Shown here piece by piece: positions 58,201 to 61,856 of a stretch of 64,000 nt of DNA. A program made the translations under genes and the position numbers. Positions within the stretch are counted from its first letter, which is position 1; every line of letters starts with the position of its first letter. The notes below the pieces were generated by a model. The model was given only the letters and a program-made list of their open reading frames with translations, had not been told where the DNA came from and did no database searches. Source of the DNA: Promethearchaeota archaeon (GTDB lineage Archaea > Asgardarchaeota > Lokiarchaeia > Helarchaeales > RDOG01); assembly GCA_011365055.1 (NCBI GenBank), contig RDOG01000016.1, forward strand, positions 1-64,000, given 5' to 3'.

Positions 58201-60016
58201 TCGGAATGCAACAACTTTAGTTATAATTGATCAAACGATATCTAATACTTTAGGTGAAGCAATTTTTAGAATTAGGACGAGTACTCGAGTTGGTACTAAT
58301 ATCGTAAATTGCTCAATCCAAAATTTGTACTTAAAAGTCGTATTATTTGGTATAGCCGATATTCCATCCCAATTTTTAGTTGAAGCTAATACTGCTGGAG
58401 AAATCCCTGTTGCTTCAATAATTGAACTCAATTGTACAGTTTCTGATGTATTTGGAAATCCAATTAGCGGTCAACTTGTAAATGCGACATTAATTCAAGA
58501 TACTCCTTTCATTGATCGTATTGCTGGAAGCACGCATCCAACTGCAATTCAAGATCACCTAGGACAAGTGATCTCAGGTGGATATACAAATGTTAATGGT
58601 TCCTTTATATTTTATATAAATACCAGTACTACACCTAGTGCAGCTATTGAAGATCTAAAGATAAAAACAAATTGTACTTTGGAAGGAACTCCAAAAGAAA
58701 GAGAAAGCAAATTCACTTTGGTTCCGGACGAAGATTCTGCAGATAGAAGTGGTGATCAGTTTTTAGACTGGGAAACTGGTTCTCTCCTTTATTATACTGT
58801 CGGACATCTCGTTCAATTAAGTTTCAAGATCTTAGATTATTGGTTAAATCCTATAACTGATTTTGGTCTAACTTTACGAATCTTGGAATCTCCCGGTGAA
58901 TTAAGTCGCTTTATTAATGATTTAACAGTAATGGAAGGTGAAACCGATGATTATGGTGGTTTTAAAACCAATCTTACACTAAGCTCGAAGAGAGGACAAA
59001 AAACTACTGAAAGCTATACAGTCATTCAAGTTCTTAAGAAAGAAGATCAAACCCAAATAGGAAGTACTGTTATAAATATTCCTTCCATTCCTGAATTACC
59101 TGATCATCTTACAATTGAATATGTATCAGATATCCTTTTGGTAAATGGAAGCGAATTTTGGTTTGAAATATCTCTCTTTGATAAATATGATAATTTAATA
59201 CCAGCTGAATCAGCATGGACAAGTGTCAATTCATCATATGAAATATTCATAAATACTTCCGTTATGTCTTCTCTCTATAATAATATAAAAAATACAACAG
59301 TTAATGGTAGTGATATATTTATCATTGCACAGGCAGGAACTACTCCGTATGTTTCTTATGGAAAGATTAGAATCAATGTAAGTACGAGCTTTTTAATAGG
59401 AATAAATAAAATATTTGTAAATACATCTTATCCTATAGAAAATGTCCCTGCAATTATTAACATAACAACCACTTATGAGAGTATTAAAGTTAATTCGGTC
59501 AATAATCACACAGTTGATGATTATACAGTAACATTAAGATGGAATGCTTTACCAGGAACATTCACGTATAACATTTATAGGAAATTAGTTGTTCCATTTA
59601 GTACAACTGGTTATCGGTCCTACAATTTACATCCGTGTTATCAAGGTATTTATGGAGGTAATGTTCCTAATGATTATGATTTAATTGCTAGTGACGTAAC
59701 TGGCTCCAGTTTTACTGAATACAATGTAACACCAGGCATATATAATTATACAATAACTGCTGTAGATCCCAACGGTTTCGAAAGCCTCTATAATCAATCT
59801 CAAGTTATAGAAGTTACTGTTTATGTTAAAACAATTGTTGTTCCTCCTCCATCTACTCCTAACAATGATAATTTGACATTAATCATAATAGTCGTAATTG
59901 TTCTTGTAATTGGAGCTGTTGGTGCAATAACCGCTATTGTTTTAACGCGTAGAGAGCCTGATTTTGCAAAGAAGAAAGGTTATAAACAAGAGGAGCTTCT
60001 ACCTCTTCCTATCTAA
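34274..60016 (+). CDS. Giant 8580-residue surface protein: FN3, caspase-like domain, about 70 invasin-type Ig repeats, C-terminal anchor
   Basis: One uninterrupted frame of 25.7 kb. A hydrophobic signal/anchor helix (~22-45) is followed by three FN3-like domains (~50-363). A segment at ~370-500 has H431-G in Y-G-F-H-G-S-S-E-G and Cys466 in L-T-S-C-E-S. The order and spacing fit clan CD (caspase/CHAT/gingipain) catalysis, though it is unproven. Two irregular Ig-like regions follow. From ~790 to ~8300 I counted about 70 copies of V-T-D-Q-Y-G-N-P-V-S-G-like motifs, spaced ~108 residues: Big_1/invasin-type Ig domains, rich in N-X-S/T sequons. An FN3-like domain (~8400-8515), a membrane helix (~8530-8555) and a 25-residue basic tail end it. 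It likely forms a long extracellular stalk for adhesion. GTG 34274 overlaps the AGGAAGGTG site; ATT 34283 is better spaced. Confidence 0.88.
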   Translation: MFKIKNIKKTKKNPVFSTKTKIFILIISSLFIVSGFALTGFEIYQTAPATPENFTLAPSNFSSNGSVYLNWSEPVKTMSIQGYKIYRGNNPNFQISENNLIGKTSETKYTDRVWYEGKIYYKITSISIWGKESTPSDAISIDVDVTSPRTPSPKIELLEGGQVNISWDPQLQLDSNPVYYEILRGNEKNFELSSENLFGSYDLVTDIDENGETHYNFQFIPHKVYDNYFIDTTVEHGKTYYYRVLALDEAGRWSYVSKEVSILIDSQGPEIPNASVSHLNELGVPLTFNVLKWETPVEKDDITYNIYRGEKEDFTTNSDSLLINQLKQNTYIDYDVPNEKSYYYKIRAVDKVGNEGPAYIIFSKSIENDLNSILFVFDKSDAISKKAINLFASLIPVEILYDTISIVPIGEISQLQTLLDQEFETIIYGFHGSSEGIIIGNQLMEWDLLKEEIENSKINNHILTSCESNSISNILGDKKIFGMDGVVDYMISIVRAIEILITMIPTTLNQFEVDTIKQSTTNFILTNIYEFNIRLLQPIEPMVIYFPNEFPWYQNSFSSISTPILYNDSIDFFVRIYDTFAPTVNVSSATLSYRINGSGLYNNVSMTLYSGTVIDGIWNCTIGPFSYGTFIEYFVNGTNTNSISNISKVDNFTVDDLTPPEFLSANVLSFNPIIVGVNVTDGSGAAGVNEVYLHYWNDSLPVDEPIENWYKIQMQYSNNSLKPLEWNVTMPSFPFGTNVSMYVNASDQRSPENNWNLLTNGSDFYNYTIQGLMYYYGLNNSIKTVGTKTDIIFQVIDQFERPVSGINVSFSIIFSPDGNSKLNTTSEITSSDGRANVELTLANRSGITRINAVTSNSFIVNNSIYIHVEGTPDVPNLIKILSGFNVENTVNNNETISFNVTDQYGNPIPNLRMNYTILSSPLNDASLNMSTSITSSNGYGAVNLTLSKYKGSNSIKINVSSVEGYGFDVSNSTSINGLPDIAVNMVIDVTNGTQWVVATNHLISANITDQWGNGVPNIIVSFTIIQSPDSSFNVVPDGNSSWVSYPTQKTVNVMTSTSGIASLTLKMGRYIGNTTLKFNSSGLTTIFRNVTGIPANPTSIQIIQGSGALVIVNHNQTIAAKVVDQYNNPVSGHAVTFNITSAPIIGGINGSYFGNYEIYKNILTNSSGISFILLNISIIKGLTSVKVNSSFAGGDLSGSPTTVSITGLNDAPYQIKLITTNETSKVVYDTQLIQINVTDQFNNPIRYNYSSDGTILEDVYVNFSIHPNSISGYGVYGCSLTVNGSLTSSTGLASTTLTLSQKVGSNLVIVNCTKYGLADIVFNITGTVASQNILSFVQGNDQYVIVKTNTTLIAKLTDQYNNPKINTQVDFSITSGTGAALNASYGITNSTGHAPINLTLGTAVGYYEVKVNRSTSSSYTTGIQGINGAPDYISLLSSNGTSQTVNQTTTIQVRVFDQYGNPAIRDSTGSLIVLNVNFTITKSPNSYALFNSTLATFQSQGINTGTGIASVYLILSNVTGDNIVKINSSYEGSELSASPMYFKVTGTSDIARDLQMITANGTQLTVGTSKTIEVRVKDQFGNNVSGSSVNFSIFQQPISGGYFTGSNPDTSDTNGISSISITICTLVGETIVKAEGASLAGNNTVFVTIEGIASTPSNLAILTPSGGEDSATVFSNYLISVNITDEYGNPVPNLRVNFTFNINPNNEATMPSYNYTDAQGNASVVLKLSSLAGEHRIDIVTSGSLSDQAIIYGTADSAYNLIMITANGTVKAVQDSQSIQVNVTDQFNNPVSGAILNFSIISQPSGGISGSLSANSSITSATGLASVTLTLASKVGFTIIKVNNTELNPEAVYVNITGIAGTANKFRKVSGDGQIVVVNHNISLIVNVTDFYDNPISGYSVQFSWLSDSVNPTGTIYTQSTTTNIYGLASTTVKISTSVGTNKINASSSLNPSGLTFSITGINDDPYNITLLTTNETQKTVASSQQIQVKVFDVWGNTVTKNVTGNPIIMYVNYTIIQSPYTYARFGTSTYSSQQISQTTGIAIATLTMSNKTGPNIVKINASYNGTNLNTIYFSVSGIPGAASSIYRVTPDAGPSDNVVVNTTHILIVNVTDIYNNLVPNVQVNFSFSAGSILPLGQLNASSVYTNSTGHAAVKLWLSSRKGYNYIKTNISNGQSKIFSVYGIADDPYYMINLTNNLTQTSVTSEIDVEVNITDQWGNPLPNIYVNFSIYQEPDTNSYLNGTYKEAVSFTDSTGKAKVTLSPDSFFAGLTNITINNSQVITGSPMMIMINASVTDIMYLNTSSEVSINVTQTSLMMVTLKNSGGTPVQGVDVYFQITKNVTDANATLNTYYNTTAVDGSATSTITLGNKSGDYEVTITAVGYLNSPTVITFHASAEIPTNLTILTTNQTHVIVTQDLVLQAKVVDQYGNPVQGNVVNMTFVGNSKGSILTYSGGINTNNLTGSDGIARATISLGQNAIGNLYINVTSLTFYPGGAHIIGSGSIITIVGDPSQAYTLTILQGQNTNVTVNNAQIIILNVTDQYGNPVSGEYITFNITSSPYGLSYFSSGQIRTKSSGTDGSVAVTLYVSKYIGYTYIETNSTSGLSTDTIVVRGISDSPYQISISSGNGTSVEVNHDQELRANVTDIHGNPIENHLVNWTIYSSPGGSPSLSATGSYTGSNGLAIVTLTTSTIAGTHVIRANTSYQDIPLLNSPRSFYVTGTPGAAQELLIVSGQGSSQTVNQSQLILVRVRDAYGNGKQGILVNFSITADSITPYGVLSSSSGYTNSTGYVNVTLKLSNKTGINKVNVSTILGLLNDPSIVQITGLADQAYALNLITPNDTTKTVALTQLIRANITDQFGNLVSGTSVSFSIYSSPNNNASLSYTLRTTGSLGEVNTTLTLSSVIGNNIIKINSSGLIGSPLYFNISGIADKSKYLVMVSGNGTSVTVGTIQKLIAKVTDKWGNVKNNVLVNFSLTQNPGGFAQLSSYGSYSNASGMVSVDLTSSTTAGVNKIKFNASDETLVPLNELIFQVTGQAGESNTIQLITTNNTDVVVGNTKKIVVKVVDRYANPVYNHLVNFSIYSSPAGGAGLNVLYDYTNDTGHAEVTLTLDTIMGNNYVQYISENMTGELNGNGSLININGIADVAYQLSVLEPSGGTGSTTVYQNQAIRVNITDQHGNPVSGTLVNFTIISSPDSNATFSGANYTSDLSDSSGEASAILKLSRLIGINKVQVNASVTVGSPVNITITGTAAAPDQMVIIEGDGVEKTVASTQVIAVNVTDTFDNPVSGISMTFTITSAPNPWGYLGSIPNTNQTTAVTDSTGRAAVTLHLSTKPGSNVVYINSSTSMSGFDSAFVTGIPGTPTTLLITEGDGATQTVHSDQWITALVTDSYDNPVQNVIVNFTITQNPGGDAVISSYGSATDSSGNSRTKLTLGQYAGNNIVSVNTSFSTKTATVLGVAGVAANLEVLTGITYPDTITVYTDRTIKVNVTDQFGNPKSGINVTFTITNAPDPDYPVTTAYLSKNWVLTGSDGNATSILRVSKYIGENEVTINNSASLPVEYVYVNGTAGAAQNIQFFIDGASSQIVQNYRDLYALVTDTYGNPVSGIQANFSIVSAPGTGYSLSTLSEYTSSDGKAYTILTMGTLVGDNIVKVESSGLAGSGTTVTVTGTNDYANNLTIVSGNNAHVTVFNNKTIVAKILDQYGNVVPNHLVNFSITSSPAGDASIDKTGGYTNSSGMISLQLKVSTIVGANLIRVNSTYNQIDLLGSPTIVTVYGDADIASELIALTANGTEKTVGPTPLNIQANVTDQWGNPVSGKVVNFTIIEQPSGGSVGYFDQNWSTSTSSGLISRDLTLSTTTGLTRVKLFTTWCSYNVTINITGTPGTPSQLTIIEGDASESDNVVVFTNRTIIILLNDTYGNPVPDETIYFNILVGSVTPYGELNASSAITNSTGYAIVNYTLSNRTGWNYIKANISTGLSETVNIYGTYDTAINLIMLTNNGTQRVVAGDQDVQVNVTDQFNNPVPNITLNFSIVIQPSGGTPGYLSSSYDNTSSTGLASVSLHLSTKVGNSIIKVNNSALNPNEIYVNITGMADTANKFRKYYGDEEIVIVGHNITLFVNVTDNYDNPISGYNVEFSFLSDSQTPFGSLSTLSNITDVNGLASVEVNISTAVGTNKINASSALNVPGLTFSIIGINDDPSNITLISTNKSILTVASQPNIQVKVFDRWGNPVTNNITGDPIILYVNYTIVQSPYNYARFGTSTYSSQQISQTTGIATATLTMSNKTGSNIVKINASYNGTDLNTLYYNVTGTAGSANKFRRVSSISQTSIVARNKTLFVNVTDIYDNPISGYNVQFSFLSDSITPFGILSTASNTTNANGLTSVIVNISTKVGNNRINASCALNVPGLTFTITGINDEPNNITLLSTNNSTLTVASLPTIEVKVFDRWENPVTKNSTGSSIFLYVNFTIIESPNNYAKFGTQTYQNQLINIVTGVATVTLTMSNKTGSNIVKINSTYNSNDLNTIYYNVTGTPSSATYINKVAGDASPAVVNSNRTLIVNVTDYYKNPVPNVQVNFTVTTTSITPYGSLNATSVMTNSTGHAIANLTLSTKVGYTYIKANISNGQSKTFNVYGIADTAYNMSVLATNYTQVSVNDYIDIQVKVTDKYANPKQGININFSIAPENRSVVDHRFYKSFESINSTNALGIATSRLTTNLTEDITVININNTALLGSPVELYINVSRTNTIILNTTICGIEEEITVNSTQAIMVTLVDENSAPISGETVTFSIISQPIGSNPYFNDTDGIVYSLTDGSASILLYLGNKTGDYVIRIEKAGYVNSPTDITIHATPDTPTNLTILTTNNTEVIVTQTLLIEAKVVDQFGNAVNNTIVNMTIQGDAKESYLEYSGGINTNNRTDTDGIARVTIHLGQNAVGDVSINITSLNSYPSGDPINGSGEIINIVGVPAAATYINKVSADLLESDNIIVNTNQTLIVNVTDIYGNPIPNHQVMFTLGTGTVQPFGSLNATYVMTNSTGHAIINFTLSTKVGINYVKANISNGQFKTFSIYGIHDDAVNLIMLTSNGTQKVVLSEQDINVNVTDQFNNPVPNITLNFSIIYQPSGGTSGYLSSTYDNTSSTGLASVTLYLSTKVGNTTIKVNNSNLSPSEVYVNITGIADTANKFRKYYGDGEIIIVGHNITLFVNVTDNYDNPISGYNIQFSFLSTTVSPQGYLSTSSNTTDINGLASVTVNISTKVGSNQINASSALNIPGLTFTITGINDDPNNITLISTNNSALLVASTPNIQVKVFDRWGNPVTKNVTGDPITLYVNYTLIQSPYNYARFGTSTYSTQQISQTTGISTAILTMSNKTGYNIVKINSSYNNTALNTLYYNVTGTVGSPNKFRRISAISQTAIVAHNVILVVNVTDIYDNPISGYNVQFSFLSDSITPLGTLSTSSNTTNSNGQSSVTVNISTQVGNNRINASSALNIPGLSFTITGINDDPYNITLLSSNNTVQTVASTPTIQVKAYDKWGNPAIKNNLGGSITLYVNFTIIQSPNNYARFGTQTYQNQLVSISTGIASAILTMSNSTGNNIIKINSSYQGSELSHSPMYYNVSGTPGVATNLEKISGDGQTITVAQKIDLIVRVSDLYHNPISGVTINWEITSDSVGQPENPGILNSSTDLTNSAGLAYVNFNASITSGINKIKAYVSTPYLTVTFSVTGIPASAAKIMVIPGYISEVVVQHSTNVTVKVTDIYDNALANKYVNWTIDSLPGSNTGNAHFNPVNHFTHASHWTNSSGMATFNFTLSNHSGLNKIIIYNYSTYLGGPLNGNATIVTLTGIADVATKLQLHPGSNNGTYQTVYTYVTITQNVTDQYGNPVEGQLVNFTIMQSPSNDASLLSISDISDSNGIIQFDIRLSRYVGINKVKSNFSNIKLNATVFGIAGLPSNMYIMEGTTRSATVDTAIAITANVTDQFGNPKSNLIVNYSIVSSPSATAYFGTLGITATYGTTGSGGTTIIYLTLDKKVGNNLVNVSCAAVGGSTIVTVTGVPGNPNSYYIIEGLSETKTVFTYQDIVILVTDVNENPVPNVQVNFSIANNPGGNASISTYGGFTASNGRITCQLHLSKIAGENRVQITSLGLGTPDGDIATVIGVAGTATNLYILSGASEITVNSLRTITANVTDVYGNAKSGILVNFSIPSDSVQPYGTLSSFGGITATSGLVSTILTTSTKVGKNKVKINSSGLIPEEIIVEINGTAGTPTNLNILQGEDVEITVFSQQTLIAEVTDPYGNEISGAIVNFSITSSPEDKANFTNAPTMGSNNQTCGGITGAAGTVTVSLKISQFIGDNNIFCNASTSEWVFINSLNFYVRGLADIPKYIQIVQGSGSQTVFYNQTVIAKISDQWGNPISGRTVSFNVISSPSSNATITAFNSTNSSGHAFNSLKLSKHAGANQVKVNASYLGLPLVVPVDGTDQITVTGVADVAAQITAITANYTTVIVDNDITIRVNITDQWNNPVSGTLVNFSKNSTTSIGGVFDDGYATSGSTGLASEIYTFGTKTGYTVIKASRTLTDYVLINITGLPGTADDVKTVLIKTTESNFYTSTCNAIVNTTVYITVNVTDAFNNLIPNKFVQFTVNPSSITPYGSFSPQTGYTNSSGLLQVTYKMSTKTGLNYLRVNITSSINRNISITGTSDVPYYMNLETSNSSDTVFSQFEITANVTDKFGNKIYNKYPNQRINFTIYSDPSSYGYFDDPGTRFYSDTVDINSKVTAIYTMSNKTGINIIKINSSYLGMNLVNSPKYVQITGTPDQAFKIQKVTQDASQIVYTSKELYVNITDEFNNPINGYSLTFYISSSPTHPTYPAYLNNPGTTKISTSTDSNGMAHVTLQLSGRVGSNVIVANNSALISSTKLVTFYIEGTVRPAQKLSITEGNYVSVVVGGQQKITALVTDIFDNPVQNHPVNFSLSSGPLPSGFVNRTGGNTTITGKISTWLNVSVTAGEHLVAINASFAPSTFVYATVYGVAGDPTLIIEQGQGASAYVGQNVTIIVSAQDQYGNTQDDLNITFEVISGNGLINNTNSLFGITSNNTNFGIFTIFFTLGNHIGENIFLINSTNGTQFGGILHGIPVNVTVTGYNSPENATNIEYITSNQSITVGNSLVLQVNVTDSFGNPIEGMNITFIITESPNSLSDISGDNWTLTSSSGIASRTLIVSTRVGTTIVRAINSSTYYPNWDANFDEINITGTPSSINKLFGVTIESSPLNTTTTYSYRVNSTVLLTVNVSDVYNNPIPYTNVTFSFGTGSITPLGKFNDTYTKVNVKTDSNGRAKINYTLSILVGSNKIKANASLTVSKTFTIKGTPNVPSNLTWITLNQSKMVASDLDLTVNVTDYFGNVINNYIVNFTITYSEEDNATLKNTTQSKLKYIQQRTDATGLATVTLTLSRKVGINRVQVNSSLNETFIRSQGQQLFGCPFVFEIIGTYQTLTNNVTFVKGENVYLVVNNSNIIVAKITDQFGNIKPNVQVTFSITQGIGAKLNGSSNPIICTTNSSGYAAANLTLGIISGLYVVKANRSSSFDLTTNITAINDIPYNITLVSTNQTTKTVNSTQIIQVKVSDKYNNPVTKKMDGTPISLYVNFSIVTSPNNYARFLPTQVTYLEQSLNISTGIASANLHLSNKTGINIVKINSSYPGIGNLLNSPLYYSITGISSTARDLVMLTANYSEVIVATSKILNVRVLDIFGNNVSNTLVQFTITNQPISGGYFTGSNPATSSTYGIASITLTLCTRSGITTVRANNSQLPGKNQVIVYISGIASSANSFQILEGTSLTNTVATYQLLTVRVYDQYLNPKPNALVNFELKSTSITPYGYFQGGGISAQNNTNSLGVATINYNLSRKVGTNTITVSVIGVAATTDVNIEGIAGQLSKLQIVSTNNGSTYTVDSSQLIRLNVSDKWNNPLSNQIISLKWIENPHDGGTIRNATTLVIIDQTISNTLGEAIFRIRTSTRVGTNIVNCSIQNLYLKVVLFGIADIPSQFLVEANTAGEIPVASIIELNCTVSDVFGNPISGQLVNATLIQDTPFIDRIAGSTHPTAIQDHLGQVISGGYTNVNGSFIFYINTSTTPSAAIEDLKIKTNCTLEGTPKERESKFTLVPDEDSADRSGDQFLDWETGSLLYYTVGHLVQLSFKILDYWLNPITDFGLTLRILESPGELSRFINDLTVMEGETDDYGGFKTNLTLSSKRGQKTTESYTVIQVLKKEDQTQIGSTVINIPSIPELPDHLTIEYVSDILLVNGSEFWFEISLFDKYDNLIPAESAWTSVNSSYEIFINTSVMSSLYNNIKNTTVNGSDIFIIAQAGTTPYVSYGKIRINVSTSFLIGINKIFVNTSYPIENVPAIINITTTYESIKVNSVNNHTVDDYTVTLRWNALPGTFTYNIYRKLVVPFSTTGYRSYNLHPCYQGIYGGNVPNDYDLIASDVTGSSFTEYNVTPGIYNYTITAVDPNGFESLYNQSQVIEVTVYVKTIVVPPPSTPNNDNLTLIIIVVIVLVIGAVGAITAIVLTRREPDFAKKKGYKQEELLPLPI
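40343..40400 (+). repeat. 58-bp near-identical repeat, copy 1 (within giant gene)
   Basis: Begins GCAAGATTTGG and ends ACGGGCATTG. It differs from copy 2 at one position and encodes the A-R-F-G-T-S-T-Y-S segment of an Ig-like repeat. Confidence 0.9.
46230..47880 (+). repeat. Five-domain block, copy related to 49490-51130
   Basis: Five consecutive Ig-like domains (starting N-L-I-M-L-T, N-K-F-R-K, N-I-T-L-I-S-T, N-K-F-R-R, N-I-T-L-L-S-T) recur in the same order and with high protein similarity about 3.25 kb downstream. A shorter version (first three domains) lies at about 39540-40510. Confidence 0.8.
47048..47105 (+). repeat. 58-bp near-identical repeat, copy 2 (within giant gene)
   Basis: Same segment 6705 bp downstream of copy 1. 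Nearly all synonymous sites are unchanged, unlike most of the flanking repeat sequence. Confidence 0.9.
49490..51130 (+). repeat. Five-domain block, second copy
   Basis: Same domain order as 46230-47880. It is preceded by an A-T-Y-I-N-K-V domain that also follows the first block, indicating duplication of a multi-domain unit rather than of single domains. Confidence 0.8.
50294..50351 (+). repeat. 58-bp near-identical repeat, copy 3 (within giant gene)
   Basis: Third copy, 3246 bp after copy 2, differing from it at two positions. The offset matches the spacing of the surrounding multi-domain block duplication. Confidence 0.9.
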
Positions 60017-60038
60017 CTTTTTTTTCATTAATTTTTTA
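60017..60038 (+). terminator. Poly-T terminator after giant gene
   Basis: An eight-T run starts two bases after the stop codon, with a six-T run shortly after; this fits archaeal oligo-T termination. Confidence 0.45.
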
Positions 60039-60084
60039 TATTGCCATCAATAAGATCTTTTGCCTTCTATAAGATATTTTTTGG

Positions 60085-60101
60085 AAAAAAAAAAAAAAAA
60101 A
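60085..60101 (+). repeat. 17-base poly-A tract
   Basis: A homopolymer of 17 adenines lies 10 nt before the ATG of the 153-aa gene. It could be prone to length variation or to sequencing error. Confidence 0.9.
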
Positions 60102-60111
60102 GTTCGTTAAA

Positions 60112-60573
60112 ATGTCGACCCAAAAGAAAAAAACATTAAAAATAAAATATAAGAAAAAAAAAGGACCGAAATTAACCAAAATAAAAAAAAATAAAAAAAT
60201 AAAACAAAAACCTACTGACGAAGCATTACAAATTTTAAGTAAAAAAATAGAAATGAAAGAATTTGATCCTAGAGTTGAAAAAATATTAAAGGATCATATA
60301 AACTCAGTTAATTCTAAATGGCAAAGTAATGTTTTTCCCAGTTCCTCTCTTGCAAAAATTGTATTAAGCGAATTAGATCTCCCAAAAACAAGATTTCGAT
60401 TAATTCATAAAGAAGTTCGAAATATTTTAAAAGATTGGGCCGAAAAAAAATTATGCATTCATATGGGAACGACACATTACACGCATTCCTCAAAAACAAA
60501 ATTAATATATGAATTTCCTGACGAAATCATCGATTTTTTCCGCTTTGAAGGAATAATAACATTACCTATTTAA
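60112..60573 (+). CDS. Lysine-rich small protein with putative winged-helix domain
   Basis: The 153-residue product is not recognised. Residues 1-35 are nearly all Lys with Thr/Ile/Pro, resembling the basic tails of nucleic-acid-binding proteins. Residues ~70-150 look like a winged helix (S-S-L-A-K-I-V-L-S-E followed by a helix and K-x-x-L-I-Y-E-F strand). A DNA- or RNA-binding role is inferred from charge and this pattern. It follows the giant gene by 95 nt, including the poly-A tract, and is convergent with the methyltransferase gene 9 nt away. No clear ribosome site. Confidence 0.6.
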   Translation: MSTQKKKTLKIKYKKKKGPKLTKIKKNKKIKQKPTDEALQILSKKIEMKEFDPRVEKILKDHINSVNSKWQSNVFPSSSLAKIVLSELDLPKTRFRLIHKEVRNILKDWAEKKLCIHMGTTHYTHSSKTKLIYEFPDEIIDFFRFEGIITLPI

Positions 60574-60581
60574 TTAAAAAT

Positions 60582-61607
60582 TTATTTCTTCTTCTTTTTT
60601 AATTCAATTTCTTCTCTTGCTCCACTCAAACGACATTTAAAGAACATACTTTTATTAATTTCTAAATCTATAAATCCGGCTTTTTCAAAATTAGTGTAGA
60701 AATTAAAAAAAGTTGGATATCCTTTAAATTCAATATCTGAATATAACAATAATTCTGCAGGTCCCACATTATCATCAGATTTTATGGGTTGTAATCCACA
60801 TAATAGACCTCTATTGACCATTAATGGCGCTAAATTAAAAAGAATATCTGTTAATTGTAAATCTTCTATTCTATTAAAATATAAATTACTAAATACAACA
60901 TCGAATTTTTTCGAAAAATTAATTTTATTTCTTAAATCACCAACAATTAACTGAACTTTATCTTGATAGCCCGCTGTTACTATATTTTCATATGCTAATT
61001 CTAACATTGCTTCATTTGAGTCTAGTGCAATTACTTTTTTTGGATTAGTTAATTCGATTAAATTTATTGTACTCCAACCAGTACGGCACCCAATATCTAA
61101 AATTAATGAATTCTCTGGAATGTTAGCATGTGTTATGGCTTCTTTCCTAAGAAATTCGTAAAGATCTGTACCATATAGAGAGTCCCAAATCGCTAATTCA
61201 TCCTCTCTAGATCCAGGCTCTCCCTTTAATACATTTGGGAGGCGTTCTGCAAATGATTTTAAAATCCCGAAAAGAGGCATTGCTTTTTGTTGAACAAGTC
61301 GTTGAGATACTGCTTCTTGTTCAAGAATTGATTTTCCTTTTGATTGTGTGCCTAATTCACCATGATACCAAGAATATCTATCACCTTCTAACACAAGAAC
61401 TCCTATTTCTTGTAAGAATCCAAAAAAAGCTTCAGATAATTTAAGGTTTTTATATCCTTTAGATGCAATTAATTCAATAAATCGTCTTGGTCTTTCCAAC
61501 ATATCTGGAATTTCTTCATCCAAAGCAACTTGCAGATATAATTGTTTTAATAACCATTTAAAACCGGTTAAAATGCTATAAAGATCGATATCGCCATCTT
61601 CTGACAT
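60582..61607 (-). CDS. SAM-dependent methyltransferase with N-terminal helical domain
   Basis: The 341-residue protein has a class I methyltransferase core: motif I I-L-D-I-G-C-R-T-G-W near residues 170-179, an acidic A-L-D-S-N motif near 195, and F-S-N-L-Y near 238. The N-terminal ~100 residues resemble the winged-helix dimerisation domain of O-methyltransferases. Substrate is unknown: a small molecule is as likely as protein or RNA. ATG start without a strong ribosome site. It is divergent from ftsZ, with a 249-bp gap. Confidence 0.8.
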   Translation of the reverse strand: MSEDGDIDLYSILTGFKWLLKQLYLQVALDEEIPDMLERPRRFIELIASKGYKNLKLSEAFFGFLQEIGVLVLEGDRYSWYHGELGTQSKGKSILEQEAVSQRLVQQKAMPLFGILKSFAERLPNVLKGEPGSREDELAIWDSLYGTDLYEFLRKEAITHANIPENSLILDIGCRTGWSTINLIELTNPKKVIALDSNEAMLELAYENIVTAGYQDKVQLIVGDLRNKINFSKKFDVVFSNLYFNRIEDLQLTDILFNLAPLMVNRGLLCGLQPIKSDDNVGPAELLLYSDIEFKGYPTFFNFYTNFEKAGFIDLEINKSMFFKCRLSGAREEIELKKKKK

Positions 61608-61856
61608 ATAAGTTCGTTTCCTTTGTCTAATTTTAATTCAAAGTAACGAAATAAAGGTATAGATTTATATTTGATATAATTTAGTTAGAATGATGCTTAA
61701 AATCTTTTTCTATTTGTTTATATTTACGATTTCTAATTTATATTGTTTTTTTTGAATTTTTCAAAATTATGTATTTCGATGGTATTATCCAGATATTAAT
61801 CAATCTTATATGCTGATAAATAGGATTTAATATTAATACGATTGAGGTCTGATTAA

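Noticed and set aside
36600..59460. Regular repeat spacing, possibly a CRISPR or tandem DNA repeat
   Set aside because: The periodicity is about 325 bp, lies in one open frame and reflects Ig-like protein domains; no short direct repeats with unique spacers.
34274..60016. Giant ORF as an assembly artefact of collapsed or chained repeats
   Set aside because: Most domains differ clearly in sequence, the frame is open throughout and both ends have sensible signal/anchor segments. Long reads would still be the decisive test.
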